DNA of 64,000 nucleotides, from the NCBI RefSeq assembly GCF_000711955.1, contig NZ_JONR01000021.1, positions 1 to 64,000 on the forward strand, given 5' to 3'. The translations under genes were made by a program, and so were the position numbers. Below, piece after piece: positions 27,313 through 37,103 of this stretch. The stretch comes from Nevskia soli DSM 19509 (lineage in GTDB: Bacteria; Pseudomonadota; Gammaproteobacteria; Nevskiales; Nevskiaceae). Positions within the stretch are counted from its first letter, which is position 1, and each line of letters opens with the position of its first letter. A model generated the notes under the pieces. It did not search any database, had not been told where the DNA came from, and saw nothing but the letters and a program-made list of their open reading frames with translations.

Positions 27313-29745
27313 ATGCTTTCATTTCGCTACCGCATCGCCAGCTGGACCATGCACCACCGCAGGGTGGTGGCGGCGGTGTTCGCGCTGACTACGCTCGGTT
27401 TCGCTGGCGGCCTGCGTAACGTCGAGCTCAAGACCATTTTCTCCGACCTGCTGCCGAAGGACGATCCGTTTGTGCAGGTGTTCAAGGATCATCCGAACTT
27501 CGGCAATCCGCTTACCGTCACGCTGATGGTCAAACGCAAAGACGGTGACATCTACAACGCCGAGACCTTGAGCAAGGTTTGGCAGATTACCCGCGACATC
27601 GATCTGGCGCCGGGCGTGGATCACGACCAGATCCTGTCCATCGCCACCGAGAAGGCGCGCTATGCCGAGGCCACGCCCTTCGGCGTGGATGTTAAGCCAC
27701 TGATGGAGGACCACGCTCCATCCACACTGGAGGAGATCGCGGATTTCCGCGCGCGTGTGGACAAGTCGCCGAATGCACGCGTATTCCTGATCTCCGGCGA
27801 TGCCACGGCTACCCTGATCAATGCAACGTTCATTGAGCAGCACCTGGACTACGGCGAGGCTTTCAAGTACGTGCATGCCCTGGTGCAGAAGTACAGCGAC
27901 GCGCACCACGACGTCTACCTGGCCGGCCAGCCCGCGCTGACGGGTTGGGTCTACGAGTACGAGTCACAGATGTTCACCATCTTCGCAGTAACTCTGGGCG
28001 CCTTGGTCTTGTCCTTGGCGTTCTACATGCGCAACGTGGTCGGCATCGTCACGCCCATCGTCACCAGCCTGGTGGCGGCGATCTGGGGCTTCGGCTTCGT
28101 CGGCTGGCTCAAGTCGCCGATCGAGCCGCTGCTGATGGTGGTGCCGCTGCTGCTGGTGGCGCGCTCCTTCTCGCATTGCGTGCAGTTCACCGAACGCTAC
28201 TACGAGATCTACTCGCACGTGAAAGATCGGGTGAAGGCGGCGGAGATCACCATGGGCGTGATGATGGCGCCGTCGGTGCTGGGCATCTTCACCGATATCG
28301 TCGGCATCTTCCTCATCGCCATCGCGCCGATCCCGGCGATGGAGCGCTTCGCCCTGTTCTGCGGCTTCTGGGCGATCTGGCTGATTCCCACCGGCGTGAT
28401 CCTGATCTCGCTGTTGCTGGCCTTCCTGCCGGCACCCAGGAATGTCGACAAGCTGATCGGCCGCGGCGGAGACAGCGGCGTGCATCGCATCATCAAGGCG
28501 GTGCTGCGCAGCGTCGCCCGACTCAGCTACGGCAAACCGGCGCGCATCACCGCCGCAGTGGTGGTATTAGCCGGCGCCTTCGCCGTCTACAGTGCGCTAC
28601 AGATCAAGATCGGTAACCCGGTGGAAGGCAGCAACCTGCTGTGGGACAAGTCCGAGTTCAACACCGCGGTTCGGCAGATCAACCGTCATTTCCCCGGGGT
28701 CAACACCCTGGAGATCGTCTTCGAAGGCAAGGGATCTGGAGACGGCGACCGCGTCATGCACCAGGCCGACACGGTGCTGACCATGCAGAAGCTGCAGAGC
28801 CTGATCGAACACTCGCCGGCGCCGCCCCGCGCCACCCTGTCCTTTGCCGACTACCTGATGGAGGGCAACCGCCTGTTTTCCGGGGGAGATCCGCGCTGGA
28901 TGCCCCTGGACCCCACCGACACCGGCGTCAACGCTGCGGCGCAGGCAATCATGCTCGGTAGCAGTGCCAAAGCCTTCTCCAACGTAGTCGACTTCGAGCA
29001 GGTCAACGGCACCGTCTCTCTGTGGTTCAAGGACAACAAGCAAGACACGGTCGACGCCGCGCTGGCCAATGCCCGCCGCGCCGTGGAGCAGGTACAGATC
29101 GACCACAAGAATTTCCGCATCCGTCTTGGCACCGGCACCATCGCTCTGCAGCAGGCCATGAACAATGTCGTGCACGAGTATCACTGGGTCATCATCGGCC
29201 TGCTCAACCTGGTGATCCTGCTTGGCTGCAGCTTCGCCTACCGGTCCTTTGTCGCCGGGTTCATCCTGCTGATCCCGGTGAACCTGGCCAACTTCATCAT
29301 CCAGGCCTCGATGCACCTGATGCACATCGGCCTGGACATCAACTCGCTGATGGTTGCTGCCATCGGTGTGGGCGTGGGCATCGACTATGGCATCTACCTG
29401 CTGTCACGCATCTGTGAGGAATACCACGGCCAGGATCGCGACTGGGGCAGGACCCTCACCGCCTCACTCACTACCACCGGCAAGGCGATCCTGTTCACCG
29501 CCACCATCATGTTCATCGGCATCTTGCCTTGGTACTTCCTGTCCGCGCTCAAATTCATGGCCGACATGGGCCTGCTGCTGGTGTTGACCATGCTGATCAA
29601 CATGGTGCTGGCATTGGTGGTACTGCCGCTGCTGGTTTTCCTGTTCAAGCCCTCCTTCGTTGGCCGCAAGGACCTGCTGGTGGGGGAAGGTGTGGACCTG
29701 TCCGCCTTCACCGCTTCCGAGCCTGAGTTGGCGGACGCATTGTGA
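27313..29745 (+). CDS. MMPL/RND-family transporter, copy 2
   Basis: 810 residues, the same length and layout as copy 1 at 10935: two six-helix bundles with large periplasmic loops, FSDLLPKDDPFVQVFKDHPN near the start and GVGVGIDYGIYLLSRICEEY in the second half. High similarity over the whole length points to a duplication within the island or its ancestor. It sits in a DUF1329/YCF48/DUF1302 context, a recurring set in steroid-, terpene- and hydrocarbon-using proteobacteria, and probably moves a hydrophobic substrate or lipid between membranes. The 195 bp before it holds small GC hairpins only. Confidence 0.88.
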   Translation: MLSFRYRIASWTMHHRRVVAAVFALTTLGFAGGLRNVELKTIFSDLLPKDDPFVQVFKDHPNFGNPLTVTLMVKRKDGDIYNAETLSKVWQITRDIDLAPGVDHDQILSIATEKARYAEATPFGVDVKPLMEDHAPSTLEEIADFRARVDKSPNARVFLISGDATATLINATFIEQHLDYGEAFKYVHALVQKYSDAHHDVYLAGQPALTGWVYEYESQMFTIFAVTLGALVLSLAFYMRNVVGIVTPIVTSLVAAIWGFGFVGWLKSPIEPLLMVVPLLLVARSFSHCVQFTERYYEIYSHVKDRVKAAEITMGVMMAPSVLGIFTDIVGIFLIAIAPIPAMERFALFCGFWAIWLIPTGVILISLLLAFLPAPRNVDKLIGRGGDSGVHRIIKAVLRSVARLSYGKPARITAAVVVLAGAFAVYSALQIKIGNPVEGSNLLWDKSEFNTAVRQINRHFPGVNTLEIVFEGKGSGDGDRVMHQADTVLTMQKLQSLIEHSPAPPRATLSFADYLMEGNRLFSGGDPRWMPLDPTDTGVNAAAQAIMLGSSAKAFSNVVDFEQVNGTVSLWFKDNKQDTVDAALANARRAVEQVQIDHKNFRIRLGTGTIALQQAMNNVVHEYHWVIIGLLNLVILLGCSFAYRSFVAGFILLIPVNLANFIIQASMHLMHIGLDINSLMVAAIGVGVGIDYGIYLLSRICEEYHGQDRDWGRTLTASLTTTGKAILFTATIMFIGILPWYFLSALKFMADMGLLLVLTMLINMVLALVVLPLLVFLFKPSFVGRKDLLVGEGVDLSAFTASEPELADAL

Positions 29746-30791
29746 CGCACTCCTATCGGAACATGCTTATGCCTACGCCTCCTTCCGAGCCAACGCGTCC
29801 GCCGGGCCGCCCGCCGACGCCAGCGCCGACCCGCCGGCGCCCATCGCGGCCAATGCTGCTGGCGCTGTGCCTCGGTCTGCTCTCCGCTGGCGCCGCAGCC
29901 GAGCTCGCGCCGCCGCTGCTACCGGTGGTAAGCGGCACGATACACGAGGCGATGTACGGCATCGCCGCCCACGGCGATGCCATGATCGCCGTGGGCGCAA
30001 GCGGCATGATCTTGGAGAGTGGCGACGCAGGGCAGAGTTGGAAGGCCGCCACTGGCGTGCCTACGTCGCTGGCCCTATTGGGCGTGGCCATAGCCAATGG
30101 GCATGCCGTCGCTGTCGGCCAGGTCGGCACGGTACTGGTAATGGATCAGCGCGGCAACTGGATCAAGGCCGACAGCGGCACCGATGCACGCCTGTTCGGC
30201 ATCGGCGTCAATGATGCAGGCCGCGCTGTCGCGGTGGGCGGCTTCGGCACCGCCATCAAATCCGAGGACGGCGGCCGCACCTGGAGTTCCATTTCGCCTG
30301 ATTGGAAGACCATCACCGCCACCGGCGAGCAGCCGCATCTCTACGGCGCCGCGGTGGACCAAGCCGGCGTCATCACCGTGGCCGGTGAGTTTGGCCTGAT
30401 CCTGCGCAGCAGCGACGGTGGCATCAGTTGGAAGCAGCTGCATAAAGGCGACGCCTCGCTATTCGCGCTGGACCTGCATGACTCGGCCGTGGGCTTTGCC
30501 GTGGGGCAGAACGGAACCATCTTGCGCAGCAGCGACGGCGGTGCCACCTGGGCGCAGGTGGACAGCGGCAGCAGCGCCATCTTGCTCGGTGTGCGCGCGA
30601 TTGGCGGCGGGCGTGTCGTCGTCACCGCCATGCGCGACTTGCTCGAGAGCCGCGACGACGGCCGCAGCTGGCACGACATCGCGCACGGCGAGGCCAGTAC
30701 ATCGTGGTACCAGGGTATAGCGCCCGCCCCGCAGCAGCAGGAGGCGTTTGCGGTGGGGCATTCCGGCCAGATCATCCGCGTTGGCAACTGA
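29742..30791 (+). CDS. YCF48/BNR-repeat beta-propeller exported protein
   Basis: 349 residues if the GTG at 29742, which overlaps the transporter stop (GTGA), is used; ATG 29763 or later is possible. A Pro/Arg-rich head precedes a signal-like segment (MLLALCLGLLSAGAAA). The rest is a propeller of repeated blocks: ILESGDAGQSWKAA, IKSEDGGRTWSS, ILRSSDGGISWKQL, ILRSSDGGATWAQV and LESRDDGRSWHD, the YCF48 (photosystem II assembly factor-like) pattern. Genes of this type often accompany MMPL transporters, and the translational coupling here supports a common complex. Confidence 0.85.
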   Translation: MTHSYRNMLMPTPPSEPTRPPGRPPTPAPTRRRPSRPMLLALCLGLLSAGAAAELAPPLLPVVSGTIHEAMYGIAAHGDAMIAVGASGMILESGDAGQSWKAATGVPTSLALLGVAIANGHAVAVGQVGTVLVMDQRGNWIKADSGTDARLFGIGVNDAGRAVAVGGFGTAIKSEDGGRTWSSISPDWKTITATGEQPHLYGAAVDQAGVITVAGEFGLILRSSDGGISWKQLHKGDASLFALDLHDSAVGFAVGQNGTILRSSDGGATWAQVDSGSSAILLGVRAIGGGRVVVTAMRDLLESRDDGRSWHDIAHGEASTSWYQGIAPAPQQQEAFAVGHSGQIIRVGN

Positions 30792-30851
30792 GGAGCTGAA
30801 AACCTCACGCGGCCACAAGTAGACAGTGCGAATCGAGAGGGGAGAATGCAG

Positions 30852-32900
30852 ATGAACAAGGTGCTTTTAAGAAAAATCGCGCGGCTCTGTGCCGGCCTAC
30901 TGGCAGCAGGTGCGCTCGCCGTCTGGGCGCCGCCCGCGGCGGCCCAGGATGCCTCAAGCGTTGACGCCAGCAGCACACCGCCTGTAGGGGGCGATTCCGG
31001 CGGTGGCGGCTTCGGTGGCCTGTTCAAGGACTTCGACATCAGCTTCGGCGGCTTTCTGCGCCTCGAGACGGCCTTCTCCACCGGCTATGAGAACCCCAAC
31101 AACGAGCGTGGTGACCCGTACAACGGCGTCAGTGTGCACCGAGTGCCGGGGGTGCCAACGCCGGGTATCCCGCTCACCGCCTTCGTCGTTCCCAATCCGC
31201 TACTGGCCACCGACGTGGTGCGGCCACTGGCACCGTCCAACAACATGTTCAACTACCACACGGTGCGCGGAGAACTCGAGGCGGGCATCAAGATCAACTC
31301 CAACCTCAACTTCATCTTCCGCGCGCGCGCTCTGGTCGAGCCGGGCCACTACAGCGACTTCAACGGGGCCTCGCTCACCGGCACCAACGAGGGGGGCATC
31401 ACCGGCGGCGACCCGGCCCTGTACGGCGGCGCGCCGAACTACTTCCAGTACCGAGTGGACGGCGACAAGCATCCCAACCCGCTGGAAATCGCCGGCCCGA
31501 ACTACCTGTTGTATTTCCCGGTAGCGATCCTCAACTACACCAACGGCCCCCTCAACATCCGCGTCGGCAACCAGCAGATCGCCTGGGGCCAGATGATCTT
31601 CTTCCGCATTTTCGACACGCCGGACGGCCTGGATCTGCGCCGCCACTTGGTGCTGGGCAAGGCTACGGAGGAATATTCCGACTCGCGCGTGCCGGCGCCG
31701 GCGATACGCATCGGCTACCAGATCACCGACTCGATCCTGGTCGATACCTTCGCCGAGAAGTTCCAGCCGACGATGTACCCCAATCCCAATACGCCGTACA
31801 ACGTCATTCCCTCGCAGTTCACGGTGCACGACCGCTATTTCGAGGGCAACTACGAGAACAAGATCAACTACGGCATGCGCCTGACCGCCGACTTTGGCCA
31901 GTACAGCGCCGGCCTGATGTACGTGCGCCGCTACAACCCCGACGGTATCTTCCGCTGGACCAAATCCAACGTGAACAAGGATTTCCCCATCGTCAGTTCC
32001 ACCGGCGGCGTCAACACCCTGGGTGTGGTGGAGAACACCTTGGCTCTCGCGGCGCTGACCAACTCCGGCTCCAGGTTGGCGCAGACGCCAGTGGAAGTGG
32101 CACCGGGCGGTGTCTACTCTGCCGATGAGTGGTTCCATTATGCCGCGCAGGTGCGCCTCAACGGCATTGGGGCTCTGAACTCGCTGATCAACGATTTCGA
32201 GCCGGCCACCGGCCTCCTGCTGGCCGATCCGGTGACCACCTACTCGGCGGCGCACAACGAACTGGATACGTTTTTCACTGCGGCCGGCGATAGCCTGCGT
32301 GGCCATATCGCACGCGACTATTTCCGGGAGGACGACATTGGCCTGAACTTCGGTTATGTCACCGAGGCCGAGCCGGGCTCGATCTTCGACCAGATCCTGG
32401 TGCACCTGGAAGCGAGCTACACGCCGAACCGCACCTACACACCGATAGACCTCGGGCAAAACCCGCTGCGCCAACATGAGTGGACGGTTGGCCTGGTGGC
32501 GGAGAAATACCAGCGTTTCTCCGAGGCCTTTCCGGCGACCTATATGGTGTTCCAGGCCCTGCACAAGACCAAGAGCGACTTGTTCGGCCGCTCGCTTCAG
32601 GGCTATGGCGGCACCGACACCACAGCCGCGCCGGGCGTGGCCGGCGGCGCGAACTACTTCGTGCTGGCCGGCATCCAGCCATTCCCAGCCTCGATTTACG
32701 AGGCCTACGCTGCGATTCTGGCCGACCCGCGCGGCGGCGTTCTGGCCCAGCCGGGCCTGCGTTGGAAGCCGCGCGGCGACATTACGGTGGAGGGCTTCTA
32801 TACCTATATCAATGGCCACCTGGGCAACCCCAATCGCAATGCGCTGTCAACGCTGGATTTCGCCGATGAGTTCAGCCTGCGCCTGACCTACCAGTTCTGA
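30852..32900 (+). CDS. DUF1302 outer-membrane protein
   Basis: 682 residues. Signal peptide (RLCAGLLAAGALAVWAPPAAAQ), a Gly/Ser-rich linker, then long beta-strand-rich sequence with many aromatic/Asn stretches and a terminal Phe (LRLTYQF), all typical of an outer-membrane barrel. Matches the DUF1302 family that is regularly encoded beside DUF1329 genes. ATG 30852 is preferred to ATG 30846 because the ribosome site GAGGGGAG ends only a few bases before 30846. A role as import channel or lipid/hydrophobe acceptor in the outer membrane is inference from context. Confidence 0.85.
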   Translation: MNKVLLRKIARLCAGLLAAGALAVWAPPAAAQDASSVDASSTPPVGGDSGGGGFGGLFKDFDISFGGFLRLETAFSTGYENPNNERGDPYNGVSVHRVPGVPTPGIPLTAFVVPNPLLATDVVRPLAPSNNMFNYHTVRGELEAGIKINSNLNFIFRARALVEPGHYSDFNGASLTGTNEGGITGGDPALYGGAPNYFQYRVDGDKHPNPLEIAGPNYLLYFPVAILNYTNGPLNIRVGNQQIAWGQMIFFRIFDTPDGLDLRRHLVLGKATEEYSDSRVPAPAIRIGYQITDSILVDTFAEKFQPTMYPNPNTPYNVIPSQFTVHDRYFEGNYENKINYGMRLTADFGQYSAGLMYVRRYNPDGIFRWTKSNVNKDFPIVSSTGGVNTLGVVENTLALAALTNSGSRLAQTPVEVAPGGVYSADEWFHYAAQVRLNGIGALNSLINDFEPATGLLLADPVTTYSAAHNELDTFFTAAGDSLRGHIARDYFREDDIGLNFGYVTEAEPGSIFDQILVHLEASYTPNRTYTPIDLGQNPLRQHEWTVGLVAEKYQRFSEAFPATYMVFQALHKTKSDLFGRSLQGYGGTDTTAAPGVAGGANYFVLAGIQPFPASIYEAYAAILADPRGGVLAQPGLRWKPRGDITVEGFYTYINGHLGNPNRNALSTLDFADEFSLRLTYQF

Positions 32901-32984
32901 TGATCGGCGCCGACATCCGCAAGTTCCGCAGGTCTGCCACCGATCCGTCTGGACCGGTGGCAGCAGCGACCTAGGCCGGTACGC

Positions 32985-34364
32985 ATGCGCATCCGCCGTT
33001 ACGACCGCGGCTACAGCCGCCGTGCTTTCCTGGCGCAGGTGGGGCGGGGCGCCGCCGCGACAGGCGTGCTGATGCCGCTGTGGCAGGCAATCGCCGACAG
33101 TGGCAGTGTGGCCAAGGCCTACCCGGACGAGTTGCTGTCAATCGAGGAGTACAGCAAGGGCAAGCTCAAGCCTGGCGACATGATCGACGCCGGCAACGTC
33201 GAGCTGGTTAAGGACTTGCTGGAGCCGATCAAGTACCTGCAGGTGGCCAAGCTAGGGCGCAAGCTCAAGCTGGTCAGCACCACCACCGACATCATGCGGC
33301 TCAGTCCCTGGGAGTACATTGAGGCGACGCTGCGCAACAAGGGGCTGGCCCGTTTCGACGCCCGCGGCAATGTCGTCACCGCCGATGGCAAGCCCTGGAT
33401 CGGCGGCAATCCCTTTCCCGCAGCGTCCAATGCGGTGGAGCTATTCGCAGGGCTGACCCTGAGCTGGGGCCGGCACGATGCCTCCTTCTACGCGATCAAG
33501 GAGGAAGACGTGTCGCCGGAAGGAGAGGTGCTGTTCCACTACGAACTGGGCTGGACCGAGCTGTCGCCGGTGGCGCGGGTACGCATGGAGCCGCGCCCGT
33601 ACTGGCCGGGCAAGGAAAACAAGCTGCGCTTCCAGTCGGTGTTCTTCCAGGTACCGGAGAACGTCAAGGGCACCTCCTTTCTCAACGTCTGGGACTATGA
33701 CCAGAGCACCTTTCCCGAGCTGTACGGCTACGTGCCGGCGTTCAAGCGCATCCGCCAGTTTCCCACCGACCAGCGCTTCGAGCCGCTGATCCCGGGATCG
33801 ACCTTGTACCTGTCCGATGCCTGGGCCGCCGGCGACCCGCTCTACACCTGGGGCAACTATCGCATCGTTAGCCGTGGTCCGATGCTCTCCGGCGTCTCCG
33901 GTGGCTGGAACCCGGAGCACCCCAACTGGGAGCACAAGACCCATGGTGGCCCCAAGGGCAACACCTTCTGGGATACCGAGGTGGAACTGGTGCCGGAGAC
34001 AATCGTGGTTGATGCTGAACCAGTGAAATTCCCGCGTGCGCCGGTATCCAAGAAACGCGTCTGGTTCGACGCACGCACCGGCTTGCCCATTGCCATGGTC
34101 TCCTACGATCGGCGCGGCGAGCCCTACCGCTCCTTCGACGGCGCCTATGCGTTGTACGAGCGCGATGGCAAATCCTTCATGGATGGGGCCCATCCTTACT
34201 GGTCCTGGGGCCACGTCCACTGCTTCGACAGCCAGACTGGGCGCATGACTCGCCTGCAGCAGGTGCGCGGCATCAGCGGCGGGCACAGCACCCGGGCCAA
34301 CGATCCCGGGCTGTATGAGCAATATCTGACCACCAGTGCCCTAATGCGCCTGGGCAGCGCCTAG
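32985..34364 (+). CDS. DUF1329 periplasmic protein, copy 2
   Basis: 459 residues. A clear Tat signal (YSRRAFLAQVGRGAAATGVL) leads into the DUF1329 body. It shares AKAYPDELLSIEEYSKGKLK, PELYGYVPAFKRIRQFPT and PRAPVSKKRVWFD with copy 1 at 25741, so the two are paralogues of equal length. It follows the DUF1302 gene by 84 bp and precedes the SDR by 38 bp, probably in one operon. Two DUF1329 copies for one DUF1302 barrel is unusual and may mean two ligands or a heteromeric carrier. Confidence 0.86.
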   Translation: MRIRRYDRGYSRRAFLAQVGRGAAATGVLMPLWQAIADSGSVAKAYPDELLSIEEYSKGKLKPGDMIDAGNVELVKDLLEPIKYLQVAKLGRKLKLVSTTTDIMRLSPWEYIEATLRNKGLARFDARGNVVTADGKPWIGGNPFPAASNAVELFAGLTLSWGRHDASFYAIKEEDVSPEGEVLFHYELGWTELSPVARVRMEPRPYWPGKENKLRFQSVFFQVPENVKGTSFLNVWDYDQSTFPELYGYVPAFKRIRQFPTDQRFEPLIPGSTLYLSDAWAAGDPLYTWGNYRIVSRGPMLSGVSGGWNPEHPNWEHKTHGGPKGNTFWDTEVELVPETIVVDAEPVKFPRAPVSKKRVWFDARTGLPIAMVSYDRRGEPYRSFDGAYALYERDGKSFMDGAHPYWSWGHVHCFDSQTGRMTRLQQVRGISGGHSTRANDPGLYEQYLTTSALMRLGSA

Positions 34365-34402
34365 CCTGACCCGGCGCAGCTCACAAGAAGAAGGAAAAAA
34401 TC

Positions 34403-35233
34403 ATGTCTCACGCCGTTATTGATTACAGGAACTTGTTTGCGCTTGATCGCAAGGTCGCTCTTGTCAGCGGCGGTAGCCGTGGCATCGGCGAGGAGATCGT
34501 GCGTGCCCTGGCTTCAGCCGGCGCCTCAGTGATGTTGACGGACATCCTGGCGGACGAGGGCCACGCTCTGGCGAAAGACCTGCGCGGCCGCGGGCTGCGC
34601 GCGGAGTTCATGCGGCAGGATGTTGCTGACGAGGTGCAATGGGAGATGGCGGTGGCCGCCGTCGTGGCAAAATTCGGTGGGCTCGACATCCTAGTCAACA
34701 ATGCTGGAATCGAGAAGCAGAGCCTGATCGCCGATCTGTGCTTCGAGGATCTGCAGAAGGTGCTCGACATCAACATCTCCGGGGTGTTGCTGGGTTGCAA
34801 GCACGCAGTGCGGGCGATGCGCCCCGGTGGAATCGCCGGCAAGGGCGGTTCGATCATCAACATCTCGTCCATTGCCGGCCTCGGCGGCATCCCCGCCTTG
34901 AGTGCTTACACAGCCTCGAAGGGCGCGGTGCGGCTACTGACCAAGTCGGTTGCAGTGGAATGCGCCCAGCTGCGCACTGCTATCCGCTGCAACTCGATCC
35001 ACCCCGGGCTGATCGATACGCAGATGGCCGCGCGCTTCCTGCAGGGTTTCGTCGACCTGAAGCTGGCCGAATCGGTGCAGGCATCGAAGGAGGCTTTCCT
35101 CAACCAAGTGCCGATGGGGGAGCTGGGCCGGCCGCAGGACATTGCGGCGGCGGTGGTCTATCTGGCTTCCGACGCCGCACGCTACGTCACTGGCGCAGAA
35201 TTGCATGTGGACGGCGGCTATTACGCGATGTAA
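34403..35233 (+). CDS. Short-chain dehydrogenase/reductase
   Basis: 276 residues, classical SDR. Cofactor motif SGGSRGIGEE (near 22-31), Asp in LTDIL after strand 2 favouring NAD, NNAG, the catalytic Ser in NISSI, Tyr169 and Lys173 in YTASKGA, and a C-terminal GGYYAM. The reaction is probably oxidation of a secondary alcohol to a ketone, or of a 3-hydroxyacyl-CoA to a 3-oxoacyl-CoA. The first would feed the ketone carboxylase; the second would feed the thiolase. The ribosome site AAGAAGGA lies 9 nt before ATG 34403. Confidence 0.9.
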   Translation: MSHAVIDYRNLFALDRKVALVSGGSRGIGEEIVRALASAGASVMLTDILADEGHALAKDLRGRGLRAEFMRQDVADEVQWEMAVAAVVAKFGGLDILVNNAGIEKQSLIADLCFEDLQKVLDINISGVLLGCKHAVRAMRPGGIAGKGGSIINISSIAGLGGIPALSAYTASKGAVRLLTKSVAVECAQLRTAIRCNSIHPGLIDTQMAARFLQGFVDLKLAESVQASKEAFLNQVPMGELGRPQDIAAAVVYLASDAARYVTGAELHVDGGYYAM

Positions 35234-35253
35234 TCACCTGGGGAGATGAAATC

Positions 35254-36105
35254 GTGGGCGCACTGCTCGACAAGATCAATCTGTTGCACCCCCTGGTCTG
35301 GCTCGACGACCTGAGCTACGTCGAGCGCCTGCTTGGCGGTGGCCGGATCGACTGGCTCGACGTTGCCGGCCTGGTGGCGCTGCGGCGCAAGGCCGCAGGT
35401 TTGCTGCGGGCGGAGTTGACGGTGCTGCCGGCCGCGGCGGTGGCCGCAGCCTGGATCGAAGCGCAGCCGGAACTGCGCCAGGCGATGGCGTCCAAGCCGC
35501 GCCCGGTGGTGCCGTTGCGCACCTTGCTGGCCGATCCCGGCCTTCGCGCCAGGCTCGACGAGCTGATCCGAGCCCTGCGCGCCGGCCTGCCAGGCCGGCC
35601 CCTGGTTCTGGCGCTCCCCTCGCCGCGGCGCTGGCTGGCCGAGGCCTACAGCGCCGCCCATGGCGCCGGGGCCGTGCTCAGTGCCGGGGCGGAGGAGATC
35701 GACACCGCTGCTGTCTACGTCGCTGAGTTCCTGCGGAGTTTCGGCGAGAGCGGCCTGGACGCCGTGCTGCTGCAGGAGGCGCTTGGCGCCGAGCCCGCCT
35801 CCGCCGCCGAGATCTCCTGGTACCGGCCGGTTCTCAACATCGCCGGCCACTACCGCTGGGATCTGGGCCTGCAACTGCCCGACGCTTCCGGCTTCGCCGG
35901 CCCGGCGCGGGACCTCGATTTCATCATCGCACCGCAGCCGCTGTCCGGTTGCACATTAGGGGTGGCACTGGATGGGGAGTTCTGGTCCGGCGCCGCGCCG
36001 CCGCAAGTGCCCGCCGGTGGCTTCCTTTTCGCGGTAGTGCCGACGAACGCGGTGCCCGAGCAGGTGCTGGCGCGGCTTGCCGTGCTGCGCGGCGGTGCCG
36101 ATTGA
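35254..36105 (+). CDS. Unknown cytoplasmic protein in island operon
   Basis: 283 residues from GTG 35254 (ribosome site GGGGAGA 8 nt upstream). I do not recognise it firmly. It is Ala/Leu-rich, without signal peptide or membrane helix. The stretch LVLALPSPRRWLAEAY and the later DTAAVYVAEFLRSFGESGLDAVLLQE are faintly reminiscent of uroporphyrinogen-decarboxylase-like barrels, which also occur in methyl- and CoA-metabolism clusters, but no catalytic residue supports that. Its size (about 30 kDa) is near that of the missing fifth carboxylase subunit; this is speculation only. Its stop overlaps the next start (TTGA). Confidence 0.7.
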   Translation: MGALLDKINLLHPLVWLDDLSYVERLLGGGRIDWLDVAGLVALRRKAAGLLRAELTVLPAAAVAAAWIEAQPELRQAMASKPRPVVPLRTLLADPGLRARLDELIRALRAGLPGRPLVLALPSPRRWLAEAYSAAHGAGAVLSAGAEEIDTAAVYVAEFLRSFGESGLDAVLLQEALGAEPASAAEISWYRPVLNIAGHYRWDLGLQLPDASGFAGPARDLDFIIAPQPLSGCTLGVALDGEFWSGAAPPQVPAGGFLFAVVPTNAVPEQVLARLAVLRGGAD

Positions 36106-37103
36106 AGCGTGCGCTGCGCAACGCCGGCCTGGCAGCCGCCGGCTTGTTCCTGGCCTGCGCCGCCTCCGCGGCAGAACTCGAGTGGCAATTGCAGATCGAG
36201 CTGAGCGTAGAAGGCCAGCAGGACTGGCACAACGGCCAGCAATCGTCGAAGGGCAGTACCAGCCAGCAATACAGCATCGAAACTCGGCTGCGCTCCGACG
36301 GCAAGCTGCAGGGTGCCAACTTGCTCGATCTGAATTTCGACCAGCGCCTGGCAATCAAGCAGGAATACATGCGACGCAAGGGTCTGGAAGAAGCCAAGCA
36401 GGCCGGTGGCGGCCAGTTGCGGATCCCCAGAACCGACGCCGAGCGCCAACAGGTATCGCAGCAGGCCCAGCTCGACATGTACAACTGCAGGGGCGATCCC
36501 GATTGCATGTCCGCGGTGGTGCAGCGCTACTCGGCGGTGTTCGCCACTGCCCCCTCCGCGGATGGCGAGCCGGCAGGCAGCGCCGCCGGTGCCGCGTTGC
36601 TCGACCGGGCCGGACGCTACCTGTTCTTCTTCGGTTACGACGGCTGCCCCAACCGTATGAAGGCGGCGTTGGAGACGCGGGTCGAAGGGCAGATCGCCTT
36701 CGACCGCGCCGGCAGGAAGCTGGTGCCTTTCACCCTGGAGCGCCGCGGCCAATCCAGCGGCGACACCGCGGACCGGAAATCGCTGTGCCGACGCTACACA
36801 GCTGTGGTGGACACTCAGGACCATCGTCTCTACCTCGACAACGTCTACCTGCCTTCCGCGCATGGCATCTCGCTGCGTACCCTGCACGGCTCCCCGCAGC
36901 AGCGCGAGGAAGACTTGGCGCCGCTTGGCGAAGCGCTGGAGTGGGCTTCGCAGATCCTGCGGCAGGCCGACGAATCGGGCAGCGCTACCGGCGAGCTCTC
37001 GCTAAAGGCCCCCTTGGACGGCAACGCCACGGTGGGCGGCCTGTTCAGCGGGTCGGGCAAAGTCACGATGAAATGGTCGTTCCTGCCAATTCCGCCGTCT
37101 TAG
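36102..37103 (+). CDS. Exported protein of unknown function
   Basis: 333 residues if the TTG at 36102 starts translation; it overlaps the previous stop codon (TTGA), and the sequence right after it is a good signal peptide (NAGLAAAGLFLACAASAAE). Four Cys remain in the mature part (CRGDPDC, GCPN, LCRR), which could form disulfides. The rest is hydrophilic with strand-rich patterns, and no family is recognised. It ends the long unit running from 25741 and its stop codon (TAG, 37101-37103) forms the first bases of operator 4. Confidence 0.72.
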   Translation: MKRALRNAGLAAAGLFLACAASAAELEWQLQIELSVEGQQDWHNGQQSSKGSTSQQYSIETRLRSDGKLQGANLLDLNFDQRLAIKQEYMRRKGLEEAKQAGGGQLRIPRTDAERQQVSQQAQLDMYNCRGDPDCMSAVVQRYSAVFATAPSADGEPAGSAAGAALLDRAGRYLFFFGYDGCPNRMKAALETRVEGQIAFDRAGRKLVPFTLERRGQSSGDTADRKSLCRRYTAVVDTQDHRLYLDNVYLPSAHGISLRTLHGSPQQREEDLAPLGEALEWASQILRQADESGSATGELSLKAPLDGNATVGGLFSGSGKVTMKWSFLPIPPS

